The position numbers and the translations under genes are program-made. A DNA stretch of 64,000 bases from Argyresthia goedartella. Taxonomy: Eukaryota > Arthropoda > Insecta > Lepidoptera > Argyresthiidae. This document shows, piece after piece, positions 51,860 through 61,867 of the stretch (position 1 is its first letter; every line of letters begins with the position of its first letter). The DNA lies in NCBI GenBank assembly GCA_949825045.1, contig OX463832.1, forward strand, positions 20,268,552 to 20,332,551. The letters are read 5' to 3'. The notes beneath the pieces were generated by a model. It did not search any database. It was not told where the DNA came from and saw nothing but the letters and a program-made list of their open reading frames with translations.

Positions 51860-53235
51860 TTGTATAGATTAAAGTTTCGTAATTCAAAATATCTTTATTG
51901 TACTACTTATTACAGATATAAGGATAAAATAAGCTTATCTCTAACAAGAGATTTCTTCCAGCAAACCATGGATGGGTAGGAAAGGTTGATAGATTCATTT
52001 ACAGGTCTACCAAAGTTTCGGGTTAGTTTACAAACTATCGCGTGAGATTATAAACTATCGATAAATTCCAAGCGAGGTTCAATAGTTACATATTTGTGTC
52101 ACAAGGGAGCAAAATGATGTATTTACGGCGAGGGCGGTACATTGAATCCAGAGTTAAGCGAATGATTCTACGATAGAATACTGGGCGTGGCGAGGGATTC
52201 AAGCATTAACGCCCATGACGAAAATAAGTTTGCTCCTGAGTGACACATACAACTTTTCACACCGTCTATGACGAAAATTTAAATAAAATGCTCTAAAAAT
52301 AATGAAATAACTATACTTTGCATTATACTTTCACCACACCACCACCACATACTGTAATCGAACAATGAAAACAATTTATTTTTTTTATAGTGGCGGATTG
52401 TGAAGGTTTAGGGAAAGGTCACCAGATAAAATAGTCCTGTGCTACTTTTACTATTGTGTAAAAATAATCGAATCTATTATTACAATGGTATCGGATATCA
52501 ATATTCATTATATCACAATAACAGTCATCGATAGTTTTGATTTCAGAAAACATATAATTTATTGTGACATATTTTTTAAATATTACGAAAAATTCATAAA
52601 TTTTAATATAAAGTTGTTTAGTTAAAAACTTGAAACATGTTCGTTTTAATCGACTACGATGAAATTACAATCGATTATTTTATTAAGATCTGTGTTCAAA
52701 TGCCAATGAATAAATTAAAAAAGTAGCTTTTTGCTCCCTCTCGTCGTGGAGCAAAACTTACTGTTCCGAATGAAAAGTGTGAAAAATGTATTTTTCTCAA
52801 ACATGCAATGAAATGTCGTCATTAAGTCCTTTACAACAGGCTTGGAAGTATCACGTTTCGGGCCGCACAACTCGAGAGAACTGTAAAGGAATTTCATACA
52901 AAATTGCAGGCCTAAACCGGGAAGTATTTTTTTTTAATTTTATGCTCAAAGCAAAAGACATCAACGGCAAAAATAAACGGCAACGACATAAATTACGATT
53001 AGTAGTATTTTTAAACTTGAATTTGTTTTTGAGTGGTGTATTTTATTTCATTGCATATGTTTGAGAAAAGCACTGTACATGCCTCTGGCCGTGAATAGGT
53101 CTTGCCGGCTTCGTATCACTATCCTGTCTATACCTACTCAGCCAGCAAGCCCTTCTTTCCCGGCGTCTGCAATAATCTACTATTTCTTATGTTCTTACAT
53201 GTTAAACCAATACGAAATATATCTACCGACAGAGT
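51860..53235. other. Intron sequence without recognisable feature
   Basis: AT-rich intron between the exons at 51281-51846 and 55314-55391. Short open frames (for example 52786-53064) show no domain and no splice context. Confidence 0.4.
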
Positions 53236-53243
53236 GCTATTTA

Positions 53244-53335
53244 GTTAGCTGACCCAATTTTACGGAATTATAGTACTCATTAGTGTCTCCCATAGCCCAT
53301 AGTAACTTGTAATCAGTTGATCGGGTTTATTTTTA
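53244..53335 (-). mobile_element. Fragment of the TA-flanked MITE family
   Basis: agctgacccaattttacgga, atagtac and cccatagtaacttgtaatca match parts of the MITE at 29927-30206 (agctgacc..atttt, tgattacaagttactatggg), in rearranged order. Ends are lost. Confidence 0.5.
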
Positions 53336-53379
53336 GGTTTCCGTACCTTAAATATAATATTAACTAGCTATACCTACTA

Positions 53380-53765
53380 CTAGGCTCCATAAGGTTAATG
53401 TATCTTTTAAAGGGCAATGTATTCGCTTTTACAACAAAATCCCAACTGAGTTACAAGAATTGTCTGTAAATAAATTTAAAAATGTTTTTAAAAATCACTT
53501 ATGTAAAAAGGCTTACTACAAAATATCAGATTAAGTAGAAGACAAGAAAGCTTGGGAAGGTGTTTGCCCCAATTCTGTAAAAAAAACGTATAAAGCTGGA
53601 GGTTTCTAGTCGCCTCTTTGCCTCCAGCATCTAAAACGTTGAGGTGACGGAATTTAAATTGAGTTCTATATTTCTCTATATTAGTTTAAGACTTGACATT
53701 CTATAATGTAACCTATGTGTTTCTTATGGAAATAAACTCTTTGAATTTTTGAATTTTTTGAATTT
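53380..53765 (+). pseudogene. LINE family E, copy 3 (3' end)
   Basis: The frame FKGQCIRFYNKIPTELQELS, then KKAYYKISD, a stop, and VEDKKAWEG corresponds to the last residues of copy 1 at 44180-45055. A 3' non-coding part with ggaaataaactctttgaa and a tail ttgaatttttgaattttt follows. Only the last 0.4 kb is present, as expected from 5' truncation. Confidence 0.75.
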
Positions 53766-53769
53766 TATA

Positions 53770-54360
53770 TGAGGAAAATGATGCCTTATAATAGGATCAC
53801 TTCGTTATGTGGCTGTCTGTCAAGAGCCTTCTCTCAGCAGCGCGTGGACGCACCAAGTTGAAATTAATATCAATTATTCAGGGCTGTGGTTCCTTGAAGT
53901 TGTGAAAAAGTTAAACTTTTGAGTTACCTTTGAGTTTAACGCAATCAAAAGATTCGGCCTGAGTCCCAATTTTGCTGAATTTGCTTGACACTCGCAAGGG
54001 AATCAAAACCAAAAGATACTTCCAGTTGATCTAGAATCGTGAAATTCGGCACGCAGCAAGGTCCTATCACAAGTAAAGGGAAAAATCAGAAAACTTCAAA
54101 TTTCTTTCTGTCTGTCTGTCTGTCAAGATCCTTTTCCTGAGCAACGCGTGGAGGTATCAAGTTGAAATTAATATCGATTACTGAAGTCGCTCTCTTGAAG
54201 TTGTGAAAAAATCAAGTTTATATAAGCGGTCAACGCAATCAAAAGATGCCGCACGCTTATGTCACAGTTTTGCTGAATTTCTTGATATTCGAAGGGAATC
54301 AAAACCTAGGATACTTCCCGTTTACCTAGAATTATTAAATTTGGCAAGAAGCAAAAAGAA
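53770..54360 (+). repeat. Dispersed repeat family B, two copies in tandem
   Basis: Copy one, about 53775-54075, has ttgaaattaatatcaattat and gcaagggaatcaaaaccaaa. Copy two, about 54080-54360, has ttgaaattaatatcgattac and aagggaatcaaaaccta. A tctgtctgtctgtctgtcaa tract stands between them. The two copies follow each other in the same orientation. Confidence 0.65.
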
Positions 54361-54563
54361 AAATCGGCCAAGTGCTTGGCGGACTAGGGTTCCGTACCAA
54401 ATGTAGAATATAGGCATAAAACTAGTGGCTCTGGGAGCTGTAGAACTGGCAAGTGGCGCTTTATTTTAATAACACATACAAACTTATGAATGCACCTGAT
54501 TACGTACATGGAGTATGAAAGTAGCCACACCAGTAACTTTGTAACTATATTCTGCGGTCTTAA

Positions 54564-54670
54564 CTACTCAAAGACCGAAGGTAGTTAGGACGAACCGCAA
54601 TTTTGAGCCCTATGCCATGGTAATAAAATTTAAAACCTGTAACGGAAAAGTGGCGTTGGTAACTGAGGAG
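54564..54670 (+). mobile_element. piggyBac-like MITE, copy 3
   Basis: ctactcaaagaccgaaggta, catggtaataaaatttaaaa and aacggaaaagtggcgttgg match copy 2. TTAA stands at 54560-54563 and 54671-54674. It lies in a family A-like context (cacatacaaacttatgaatg). Confidence 0.8.
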
Positions 54671-54679
54671 TTAAACCCA

Positions 54680-55310
54680 ACCTATTCACTTTTCAATGAA
54701 ATTATTAACCTGTTAATCTCACTCTCTCTACAAATCAAACGACACCTCATTTGTTAAAATCCGTGAAGTTGTTTCAAACTGCAGCGGTTTTTTGAAATGT
54801 TAAAACCCCCACATCTCCGTCATTTTGAAAAAAATCCAAAAACTGAATCGCCAAAAAAGTATATTTAACTATCGGACCTGCTCACAAACATTCACGAGAA
54901 TCAGTCGAGAAATGCGGCCTGTAGAGGATAACATCCGGATATACGAAAGCATTTTTGCCCAATCCTGAAACGGAGACGCTTTGGTCGCTCGGTCAAAGAG
55001 GGAAATTCAAATAAAAATCCGATTTATCATTATATTGGTATTTGCTAGTACAATAAGCGTAATTCATAATCACTATATTATAAGGTCATAGATCAATGAG
55101 AACTAAAAAATATCTTCCGTACAAAATTTTACACAAATTTGGTGGCTTCTAATTCCATTATTTTCCAATAATTATTGCAACAAAAAAATACAACGAGCTC
55201 TTAACAACGATACCCCACTTAATGGGATTGGTAATTATTATTTTTTTGCGCCTTTGGCTTATGAATTAAAAAAGGCAGCCTGAGCCTCTCAGTGAGCATT
55301 CTGAAGTGCT
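54680..55310. other. Intron sequence, repeat-like but unplaced
   Basis: Parts such as cggacctgctcacaaacat, ttcacgagaatcagtcgaga and cgctttggtcgctcggtcaa have the look of a dispersed repeat. I found no second copy in the window. Confidence 0.3.
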
Positions 55311-55313
55311 CAC

Positions 55314-55391
55314 CTTATTGTATTCCTTCTTGAGTATTCCTCTGGTAGGTCTCACAGGTTCCTTGGGCGAAGTCATCATGCGCTTCTCCGT
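55314..55391 (-). CDS. Zinc-finger protein gene, exon 1 of the set
   Basis: 78 bases between atatttccag and AAG|gtgagc, coding TEKRMMTSPKEPVRPTRGIL then KKEYNK. It begins and ends on codon boundaries, so it joins TEESPVFLK of the next exon. It has no domain, only a basic, Pro-containing stretch. The true 5' end of the gene must lie further right or outside the window. A weak candidate is at 57788-57859. Confidence 0.8.
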
Positions 55392-55585
55392 CTGGAAATA
55401 TTAAACAGGCGGAATACCTGCCTCAGATGCGTCGCATAAGCCTAACATGAGCTCATTCAAAGTTGCATGGTTTTCGAGATTATCTTCAGTCAAAAGTTAG
55501 ACACTATTCCTGTATGGGGAAGATTACGCAAAGCTTTTTGGTGGAGGACACTGTACTACGCGCAAAAGTTAACTTGGTACCTCGC

Positions 55586-55672
55586 TGTGATGACGTCATG
55601 GCGCGCCTCACTGTCCTACTGATGCGTCGAGGGCAAGAGAAGGCGGGGGGGAGGGGAAACGCATTCCTCGTG
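55586..55672. repeat. Repeat with a palindromic tgacgtca core, copy 2
   Basis: gatgacgtcatggcgcgcc, tcactgtcctactga, gcgtcgagggc and ggggaaacgcattcctcg follow the order of copy 1 at 42165-42275. Confidence 0.6.
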
Positions 55673-55921
55673 GTTGCCAAGTTCTCTCGCAAAGAGTTCC
55701 ACTGAGGTTTGTAACTTTTTAAACATTATCACCAGCAACAGAGAGTTTCATTAATCTGAGGTCCTATGGATATCTGGAAATTAACAATTCATTTCTCTGA
55801 ATAACAAAACTCTTAGCTTAAACTTGCTTAACATGCTTGATTAATTTGTAACTTCAGATGAAAGAAACTTTTTGGGTTACAAAAATTGAGCGCCCTTTTC
55901 TTCAAAATACTTTGCGCCGAT

Positions 55922-56030
55922 TTCTGGATTGAGAAATTCACTAACCAAATTCTTAAGTATCGTTTTTTGTGACATTTGCAGAGACAGAACGATACTTGAG
56001 TATTTGATTAGTGAAATTCTCAGTTCAGAA
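55922..56030. mobile_element. Short MITE with about 43-bp inverted repeats
   Basis: ttctggattgagaaattcac, taaccaaattcttaag and tatcgtt at the left are mirrored by acgatacttgagtatttg, attagtgaaattctcag and ttcagaa at the right. The loop is about 25 bp. No clear duplication. Confidence 0.7.
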
Positions 56031-56057
56031 TTCGTATATTGTCAATTTTATTCCCCA

Positions 56058-56992
56058 CTAGCTGACCCTGTGAACTTCGTACCACCTAAAATTTGATCGT
56101 AAAATAAGTAATATGGTATATACCCTAGTGTCGCTTTGGCGAAAAATTGCTAATAAAATGAAACTTTTTGGTGGACAATCAAAAAAGAGGTTAAATGTAT
56201 TATTACCGAATAATTAATCAATGACAAAGGAGTTTGAATGATCTATGGCTACTGAAGCTGAGACTTCCCCACTTCCCATACAAATAGAATTTTCCGACTT
56301 CGGAGCTAAAAAAAAGCACCTTCGCCGCTTGATTTTGGGTTCTCATGCGGAAAAATTATATTCCTAACTCGTTCGAAATGGCTTTTTACGAACCTCGCTA
56401 CGACCCCAGCCTTCGGCTCGTGCCGTAAACTTCTCGGTTCGTGAATATAAGCCTTCGCGAACTCGTGGGAAATGTACTGTTATACCATTCCTCCTCTAAA
56501 AAACTTATTTTATCGCTGAAATCAGTGAATAAAAATCCCTTTTACTCACTAATTTGGTATTTGAATTAAGAACACACCAATATATTCCACCTAGATCTCA
56601 ATGCTAAACAACCTCCTTGCGCAAAAAATACTCGATACAAATTCCTAGTGCAAAGAATACTAGACATATACAGACTCCTTGTGCAAATATAACTGATCGA
56701 GATTTGATTGGTCGACATTTTCGACAAGGTGTTTAGCATTCGAATAAAAACTGTTTTGTGTTCTTTGCTGTCATTAATAAATTTGACGCTATTTTTTTAC
56801 CGAGATAACGTTACCCTCCTGGTGCAGTCGGATAAAAAGTATCCCATAATGTAAATCTAGCTCATAAACTATCTCTATGCAAAATTTTATTCAAATCCGT
56901 TCAGCCGTTTTAGCGTGATTGAGGCACAAACGACAAACATCCAAACATCTATTCATCGCTATTTTCACATTTTTAATAGTAGTTGGATTATT
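56058..56992 (+). repeat. Dispersed repeat family C
   Basis: It opens ctagctgaccctgtgaactt then cgtacc, and closes with aaattttattcaaatccgtt, cagccgttttagcgtgattg and cacatttttaatagtagt. I know this pair of ends from many lepidopteran introns, but do not assign a named family. The middle (56400-56800) may contain foreign pieces. Confidence 0.55.
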
Positions 56993-57099
56993 TAATTTCG
57001 ATTAGTGTCGTCTCGTTTCTACCATATAGATTACCACATAGGCAAGGTACTTCTACTTTACACAATTCATAAGGTTTAGAGCCGTTAATGAACAGTGCA

Positions 57100-57200
57100 A
57101 TTCAATTCAATCATTTATTAATCAATACAATTTACACGTCATTAATTAAAATACTTAAATGATAAAAATAATTCTGCATTAACATAAGTAAATTAAATTA
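57100..57200 (-). mobile_element. LINE 3'-end fragment
   Basis: In minus sense a non-coding stretch ends taataaatgattgaattgaa then ttg, a LINE-type simple tail with AATAAA. No coding part is present. Confidence 0.45.
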
Positions 57201-57787
57201 CATTACATTAAACACACTTTAGATTTCGATTATCCAGTAAGATTTCTATTGTTATCGATATTTATTAAAAGTACTTAATTGAAATTGGCTTGTGTTTAAA
57301 CGATTACCAAAAAATGCGAAAATGCTACCAATAAATTCGAAACGACTGCCAGAATTAGTAAATTATCACCAAATTGTGTTTGGATAAATGATCACCAAAC
57401 TTCTTTTAATGTTTTGTGTACTTGAGTTTATATTTTAAGTATTTTGTTGCTCTTACATGTTCAACCTTACCCGAAGGATAGATCACCTAAGCTACCTCAG
57501 TTATTTGACCTGATATTTTTTGCAACTTTTGGTGATCATTGGCGTTTTCTTACCCATTTTGGGTAAGAAAAAAATATTTTTGTGATCATTATATTTGTTG
57601 CCATTTAAATGCCTATTCATAGATTCTATAAAAATAATCTACCGAATAAAACGCATTCTCTGTTAGCAGTTTTCTTACATCTCGGAGGAAGGTTGAGTTG
57701 TTTGGTGCATCTTTAATTGAAACGTGAAGCAAAATATTCTTTAAATTTTTCAAATTCGTAAATTTTCTATTTTTTATGTCGATTTAC

Positions 57788-57859
57788 CTGCGACGATTCA
57801 TGCAATATCGCTGAACGATTCGATTTTGTCGACAGAGTAATGATAATTCTGTGTTGCAT
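57788..57859 (-). CDS. Candidate first coding exon of the zinc-finger gene
   Basis: An ATG at 57857-57859 opens MQHRIIITLSTKSNRSAILH then ESSQ and meets CAG|gtaaat at a codon boundary, so it would join TEKRMMTSP of the exon at 55314-55391 in phase. A further in-frame ATG lies 7 codons upstream. The evidence is only phase and a plausible donor. Chance cannot be excluded. Confidence 0.3.
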
Positions 57860-58085
57860 TGCATTATTACGGTTTAGCATATAAATCAAATCAGATATGT
57901 GTTTAATAATAAATATACTTAGGAACCTATTTCTTTATGATCCTATAGCAAAGGGTAAATGGATTGTTTCTACTGGAAGAATAAATCAAGATCTGTTCTA
58001 TACACTTTAATAAAGATGACTTTTGTGCGAACATCAAGAGACGCCATCCTGGTGGATAAAGGAGAGGTTAAGACGAATAAACAAG

Positions 58086-58350
58086 ATTAATGGACGACGA
58101 CCCGAATGGCCGAGTCGGCAGTGACCCTGCCTACGAAGCCAAGGGACCCGGGTTCGAGTCCCGGTGGGAGCAAATACTTGTTTGATGAGAACGGATGTTT
58201 GTACCCTAGTCATGGCTGTTTATCTATCTAAGTATAATATTTATCTATATAAGTATGTGTATCGTTGTCTAGTACCCAAGATACAGAGAATCCTAGTTTG
58301 GGGCTAGATCAATGTGTGTAAATAGTGTCCAAGGTATTATTATTATTAGA
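58086..58350 (+). mobile_element. tRNA-derived SINE
   Basis: The head has cgaatggccgagtcggcagt and gggttcgagtcccggtggga (A and B boxes of an internal Pol III promoter). The body, with gatgagaacggatgtttgta, ccctagtcatgg and tgtgtaaatagtgtccaagg, is nearly the same as the SINE at 49010-49262. It ends in an ATT tail. Confidence 0.85.
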
Positions 58351-58640
58351 TATCAAGTTGAATTTAATATCGATTAGTCGCGTCTGTGGTCTGTTCAAGT
58401 TGTAAAAATATGTTATCTAGAAAACTAACAGGTCAACGCAATCAAGATATTTATGACACAATTTTGCTAAATTAGATTGGTACTCCCAAGGGAATCAAAA
58501 CCAATAGGATACTTCCCGCTGACCTAGAATCATAATTTGGCAAGAAACAAGGTCTTATAGCATAACTAAAGGTAAAAATACGAAAACTGCTGTCTGAATG
58601 TTTGCCTGTCTGTCTGTGGAGGTAACTAGCACTTGGCTGG
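58350..58640 (+). repeat. Dispersed repeat family B, copy 5
   Basis: ttgaatttaatatcgattag, ccaagggaatcaaaaccaat, aggatacttcccgctgacct and gtctgtctgtgg follow the family order. It begins at the SINE tail. Confidence 0.6.
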
Positions 58641-58660
58641 TTTTTTATTATTTATTACAG

Positions 58661-58732
58661 AACCTAAACAATAAATCTCCACCAAAACAAGCTTCGGAGA
58701 ACACTCCAACGAAGATAAAATTGGAAAAATAA
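58661..58732 (+). CDS. Weak candidate terminal exon on the plus strand
   Basis: After tttattatttattacag the frame reads NLNNKSPPKQASENTPTKIK then LEK and a double stop. The composition is protein-like and the acceptor is good, but there is no upstream exon I can link. It sits between repeat families B and A. Confidence 0.22.
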   Translation, partial: NLNNKSPPKQASENTPTKIKLEK

Positions 58733-58737
58733 TAAAT

Positions 58738-58925
58738 AGCCCGTAGTTTTTAGGGTGCCAAACGGGACCCTATTAAGTACTAAGCATCCGCTGTCCGTCC
58801 GTCCGTCTGTCCGTATATCACCGGGCTCTACCCGATCAACCGAAATAGGTAGAGAGCTGAAATTTTCACACGAGGGTGTATTTTTATTGCCGCTATAACA
58901 ACAAATAATGAAACATACCGGTTTT
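58738..58925 (-). repeat. Dispersed repeat family A, partial copy
   Basis: tttttagggtgccaaacggg, accctatta, gtccgtccgtccgtctgtcc and tattgccgctataacaacaa are the 3' part of family A on the minus strand. Confidence 0.65.
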
Positions 58926-59374
58926 TCAAGAATTAGAAGAAGTAGAAGTACCCATATAATAAATTATTGGTATGGCTATTTTCTGAGTCCTTTTGTTTAA
59001 TTTTTTATCGGTGAAAACTGGAATCCCCCGATCTAATCGGAAAAGATCTTTAATTGCAGGTATTGAGCTTTTGTGCTTAGTTATTCGTCATTTTATGACA
59101 TAATAATTACTCATTAGAATTATAATATTCATATACACAATTAATAATTGCTCATTCGAATTATAATAAACACTATTAGGTTATTTATCATATTTGATTT
59201 TATTTCTGAAAATAAGTTACTGAATTTCTATCCACTTCCGGTTTCAATGAGCAAAGAGTTTCGTAAACCTGAGTACATAGTTCATACTACATACTTACAT
59301 ACTCTACATACACAAAACTCTTTTTCAATGTTGCGACGGCCTTGAATGAAGTCTTAGTTAGTCTTAGTTACTTA

Positions 59375-59529
59375 CCGCCTTATTCATAAACGTCTAATAA
59401 ACCTATTTGAACTATAATGCCGTTATAATTAGTTTGTCTTTGTCTGTCACTTTGGAATTTGTGTTGGTGAGAAAAGGACAAAGCACATTTTAGCTATCAT
59501 AGGTTTGATAAGTTTTATGAATTAGGAGG
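59375..59529. mobile_element. PIF/Harbinger-like MITE
   Basis: 155 bp from ccgccttattcataaac to gttttatgaattaggagg, flanked by TTA on both sides (59372-59374, 59530-59532). Arms of about 38 bp mirror with mismatches (aataaacctat / ataggttt). The TTA duplication fits PIF/Harbinger. It has the same general look as the MITE at 47245-47390. Confidence 0.75.
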
Positions 59530-60183
59530 TTAGTATTTAAGATTTTATCATTAAAAATTAAACTGGTATAAACTGGTATAGTCGTACAAGACAGTCGTTT
59601 TACATTTTTCCATGTACAATGGTATGGAATCTTTCGCGTGCAGGTCCGACGTCCTATTCGCACCTGACCGGTTTTATTTATATAATTCGAACAAATGTTC
59701 TTTACTTTGAGGCAAAATAATAGATGTTCAACTTATCTTGCGTGCAGGATATCAACCGACCAGCTGTTAACAAAATCCAACATTACGCAAAAAAATAAAA
59801 AATATGCAATAATAAACAGACTAAGGAAACAGTCGTCAAACGAGACAGGTTATACCGAGTGTGGAGTCAGTTAGCAACTATGTATAATGCTCTTAATATT
59901 ATTTATTAAATAAAATATTTGACTTGATTTGACATGATGTCAACAAAATACTAAATGTGGCGTGCTTAAAAAATCTATATAGATATTGTTCTCACTATGG
60001 ATGTAATGGCTATCAAAAGGAGATTTGAATGAGAAGACAATGTCATATTCATATCATTTATTTGCGGTTACAGGGTGTTACATACAAATTGAGATCCCAA
60101 CAGTGGACCCTGTGAGGGGGCACAGCAATTACTTATAAAACTACCTTACATTAATGATTATGTAAATTTTGGTGGAGGCTTAT

Positions 60184-60492
60184 TCACAGAGTATCTTCGT
60201 CTATATTAAGCGTTAAGAATTCTCTCTCCATTTTCTTCTTCCTGTAATACCCACTTGAATGAATGCGCCATTTTTCACGCTGTTCCTTTTGTTGCTGTTC
60301 ATTCATTTCATTGATGCCAAATTTTATCCCGGATTTTTTCGCCTTCATATAATTTTCTTCGTCTAGTTTTTTTCGTTTCTCACTTAACTCTGGGTCAGAT
60401 TTAATCATTTTATAACGCTTCTTACTAGCTTTTCTCTTGGCTTCTAATATTTCTTCCCTTGATTTTCGTTTGCCTCGTGATGTTTGCACAGC
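60184..60492 (-). CDS. Terminal exon of an unknown basic protein
   Basis: After tttttttatag the frame reads AVQTSRGKRKSREEILEAKR, then KASKKRYKMIKSDPELSEKR and a run to REKWRIHSSGYYRKKKMERE, with a stop at 60184-60186 (102 codons). It is rich in Lys, Arg and Glu and likely helical. Regularly spaced KW/YY and RKKK positions recall basic helical domains found in many insect proteins of transposon origin. An AATAAA on the minus strand (plus 60059-60064) lies about 120 bases downstream. It may be the last exon of a host gene or of a domesticated transposon gene. The upstream exon is not found. Confidence 0.45.
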   Translation of the reverse strand, partial: AVQTSRGKRKSREEILEAKRKASKKRYKMIKSDPELSEKRKKLDEENYMKAKKSGIKFGINEMNEQQQKEQREKWRIHSSGYYRKKKMEREFLTLNIDEDTL

Positions 60493-61318
60493 CTATAAAA
60501 AAATGGGGTAGTATTTAATAGAACACCAAATAAGCAATGAATAACTCAGCCTCAAAATTGTCAAAATAAGCAGAAAGACATTATATTTGATGCTGAATTA
60601 TTATATTTGGGGCTAGGTTTATCATATTTGAGGGTAGGTTTATTATTTCCCTAAAACAATTACTAAATAATTATCATTCTTCTGTCGATATGTAATCGAA
60701 TCGACACAGGAAAAGTAGAAATAGGAATCAGAATTGTAATATAAGTAGGTATGTGGAACAAGACAAGACTGAACTAGTACTGTCCAAGTCAAGTTTAATG
60801 GCCATTTTAGCGAGGTAGTCGTTAAGATAGTTACCAAAAAGAGACACGACAAAATGAAGAGCAAAATCAAATGTACCTGTACTATCATCGCAAGACTTCT
60901 ATGATACTAAGACTTCTACGATAAAATCTTCTATCTTTTTTTTATTTATATATCATTATTTATTATTCATTTTCTTTCTGTTTTTAGTGCAGGTTTTTCG
61001 AAAAAAAAAAAAACGTTTTTTCATTGCATACAGCTAGTTCCCGTGCTTGAGAATGGATAATTGGATTGGCAGCCGATGCCATTTAAAAAAATACAAGTAT
61101 GTACTTGTTTTTTTTGCAAGATTCAGCGTGTCCAACTAAATCGATAGAAACGCCGACGATGAAAACAGCACTAAGGCAGTGCGGTACCTGTGTCCGCGAT
61201 TACCTCTTTCCCCTCTGGCCATCAATCCTGACTTGGACTTTAGGTACATACCTACGTTGTTCTAATCTTGATGGATCCTCACATGAATAAAAAGGAAATG
61301 CCACAGACAAATACTTAC

Positions 61319-61413
61319 TTCAACGCCCAATTGATAAATGCTGACTGTCGCGTGCGTCGACGAGAAGACCTCCGCTTGAATCACTGGCAGCGGTACCAAC
61401 AAAAATATAGAAT
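61319..61413 (-). CDS. Weak candidate exon with hydrophobic start
   Basis: Between a possible acceptor (atggtaag) and a strong donor GAA|gtaagt the frame reads SIFLLVPLPVIQAEVFSSTH then ATVSIYQLGVE. The hydrophobic start followed by AEVFSS looks like a signal peptide end and recalls the N-terminus of prolyl 4-hydroxylase alpha subunits, but the rest does not match. No other exon is seen. Confidence 0.22.
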
Positions 61414-61467
61414 CTTACCATAACAAAATAAACTCCTATTGTAGACTTGGGTCGACAAAATATAATT

Positions 61468-61560
61468 TAAAAAAAAACGGCCAAGTGCGTGTCGCACTCG
61501 CGGTTGAAGGGTTCCGTACCATTGTCTATAAAAACGGCAAAAAACACATTTGTTGTATGG
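61468..61560 (+). repeat. Dispersed repeat family A, partial copy
   Basis: aaacggccaagtgcgtgtcg, cactcgcggttgaagggttc and cgtaccattg are the 5' part of family A, diverged. Confidence 0.6.
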
Positions 61561-61867
61561 GAATCCCCATTAAATATTAATATTATTTTAATTTAATTAT
61601 TTATTTTTAAAGTGATTACAACTAAATATTCTGCGAATATTTCAAGCGTATACCTGTTGCCGTTATCATTATCGAGCAAAAAAAATCACGTTTGTGATTT
61701 TGTGACAAAAAACACGTGAGACGCATGACGCAGGAATCTTTCGTCTCATGTCACAGTAAAAGGACAGGTGTTCCAAATGAATCACAGAGTAAAAGTAAGA
61801 AAAGTAAATTTATGCAACGAGTTTTGTTCAGAGAAATAAATTGTCGATATGCAGATATCCATAGAAA

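Noticed and set aside
52786..53064. 92-codon plus-strand frame
   Set aside because: It is AT-rich with a poly-Phe tract, has no domain and no splice sites, and lies in an intron of the opposite-strand gene.
58086..58165. tRNA gene
   Set aside because: A and B boxes are present, but the acceptor stem does not pair and the segment continues into a SINE body found again at 49010-49262.
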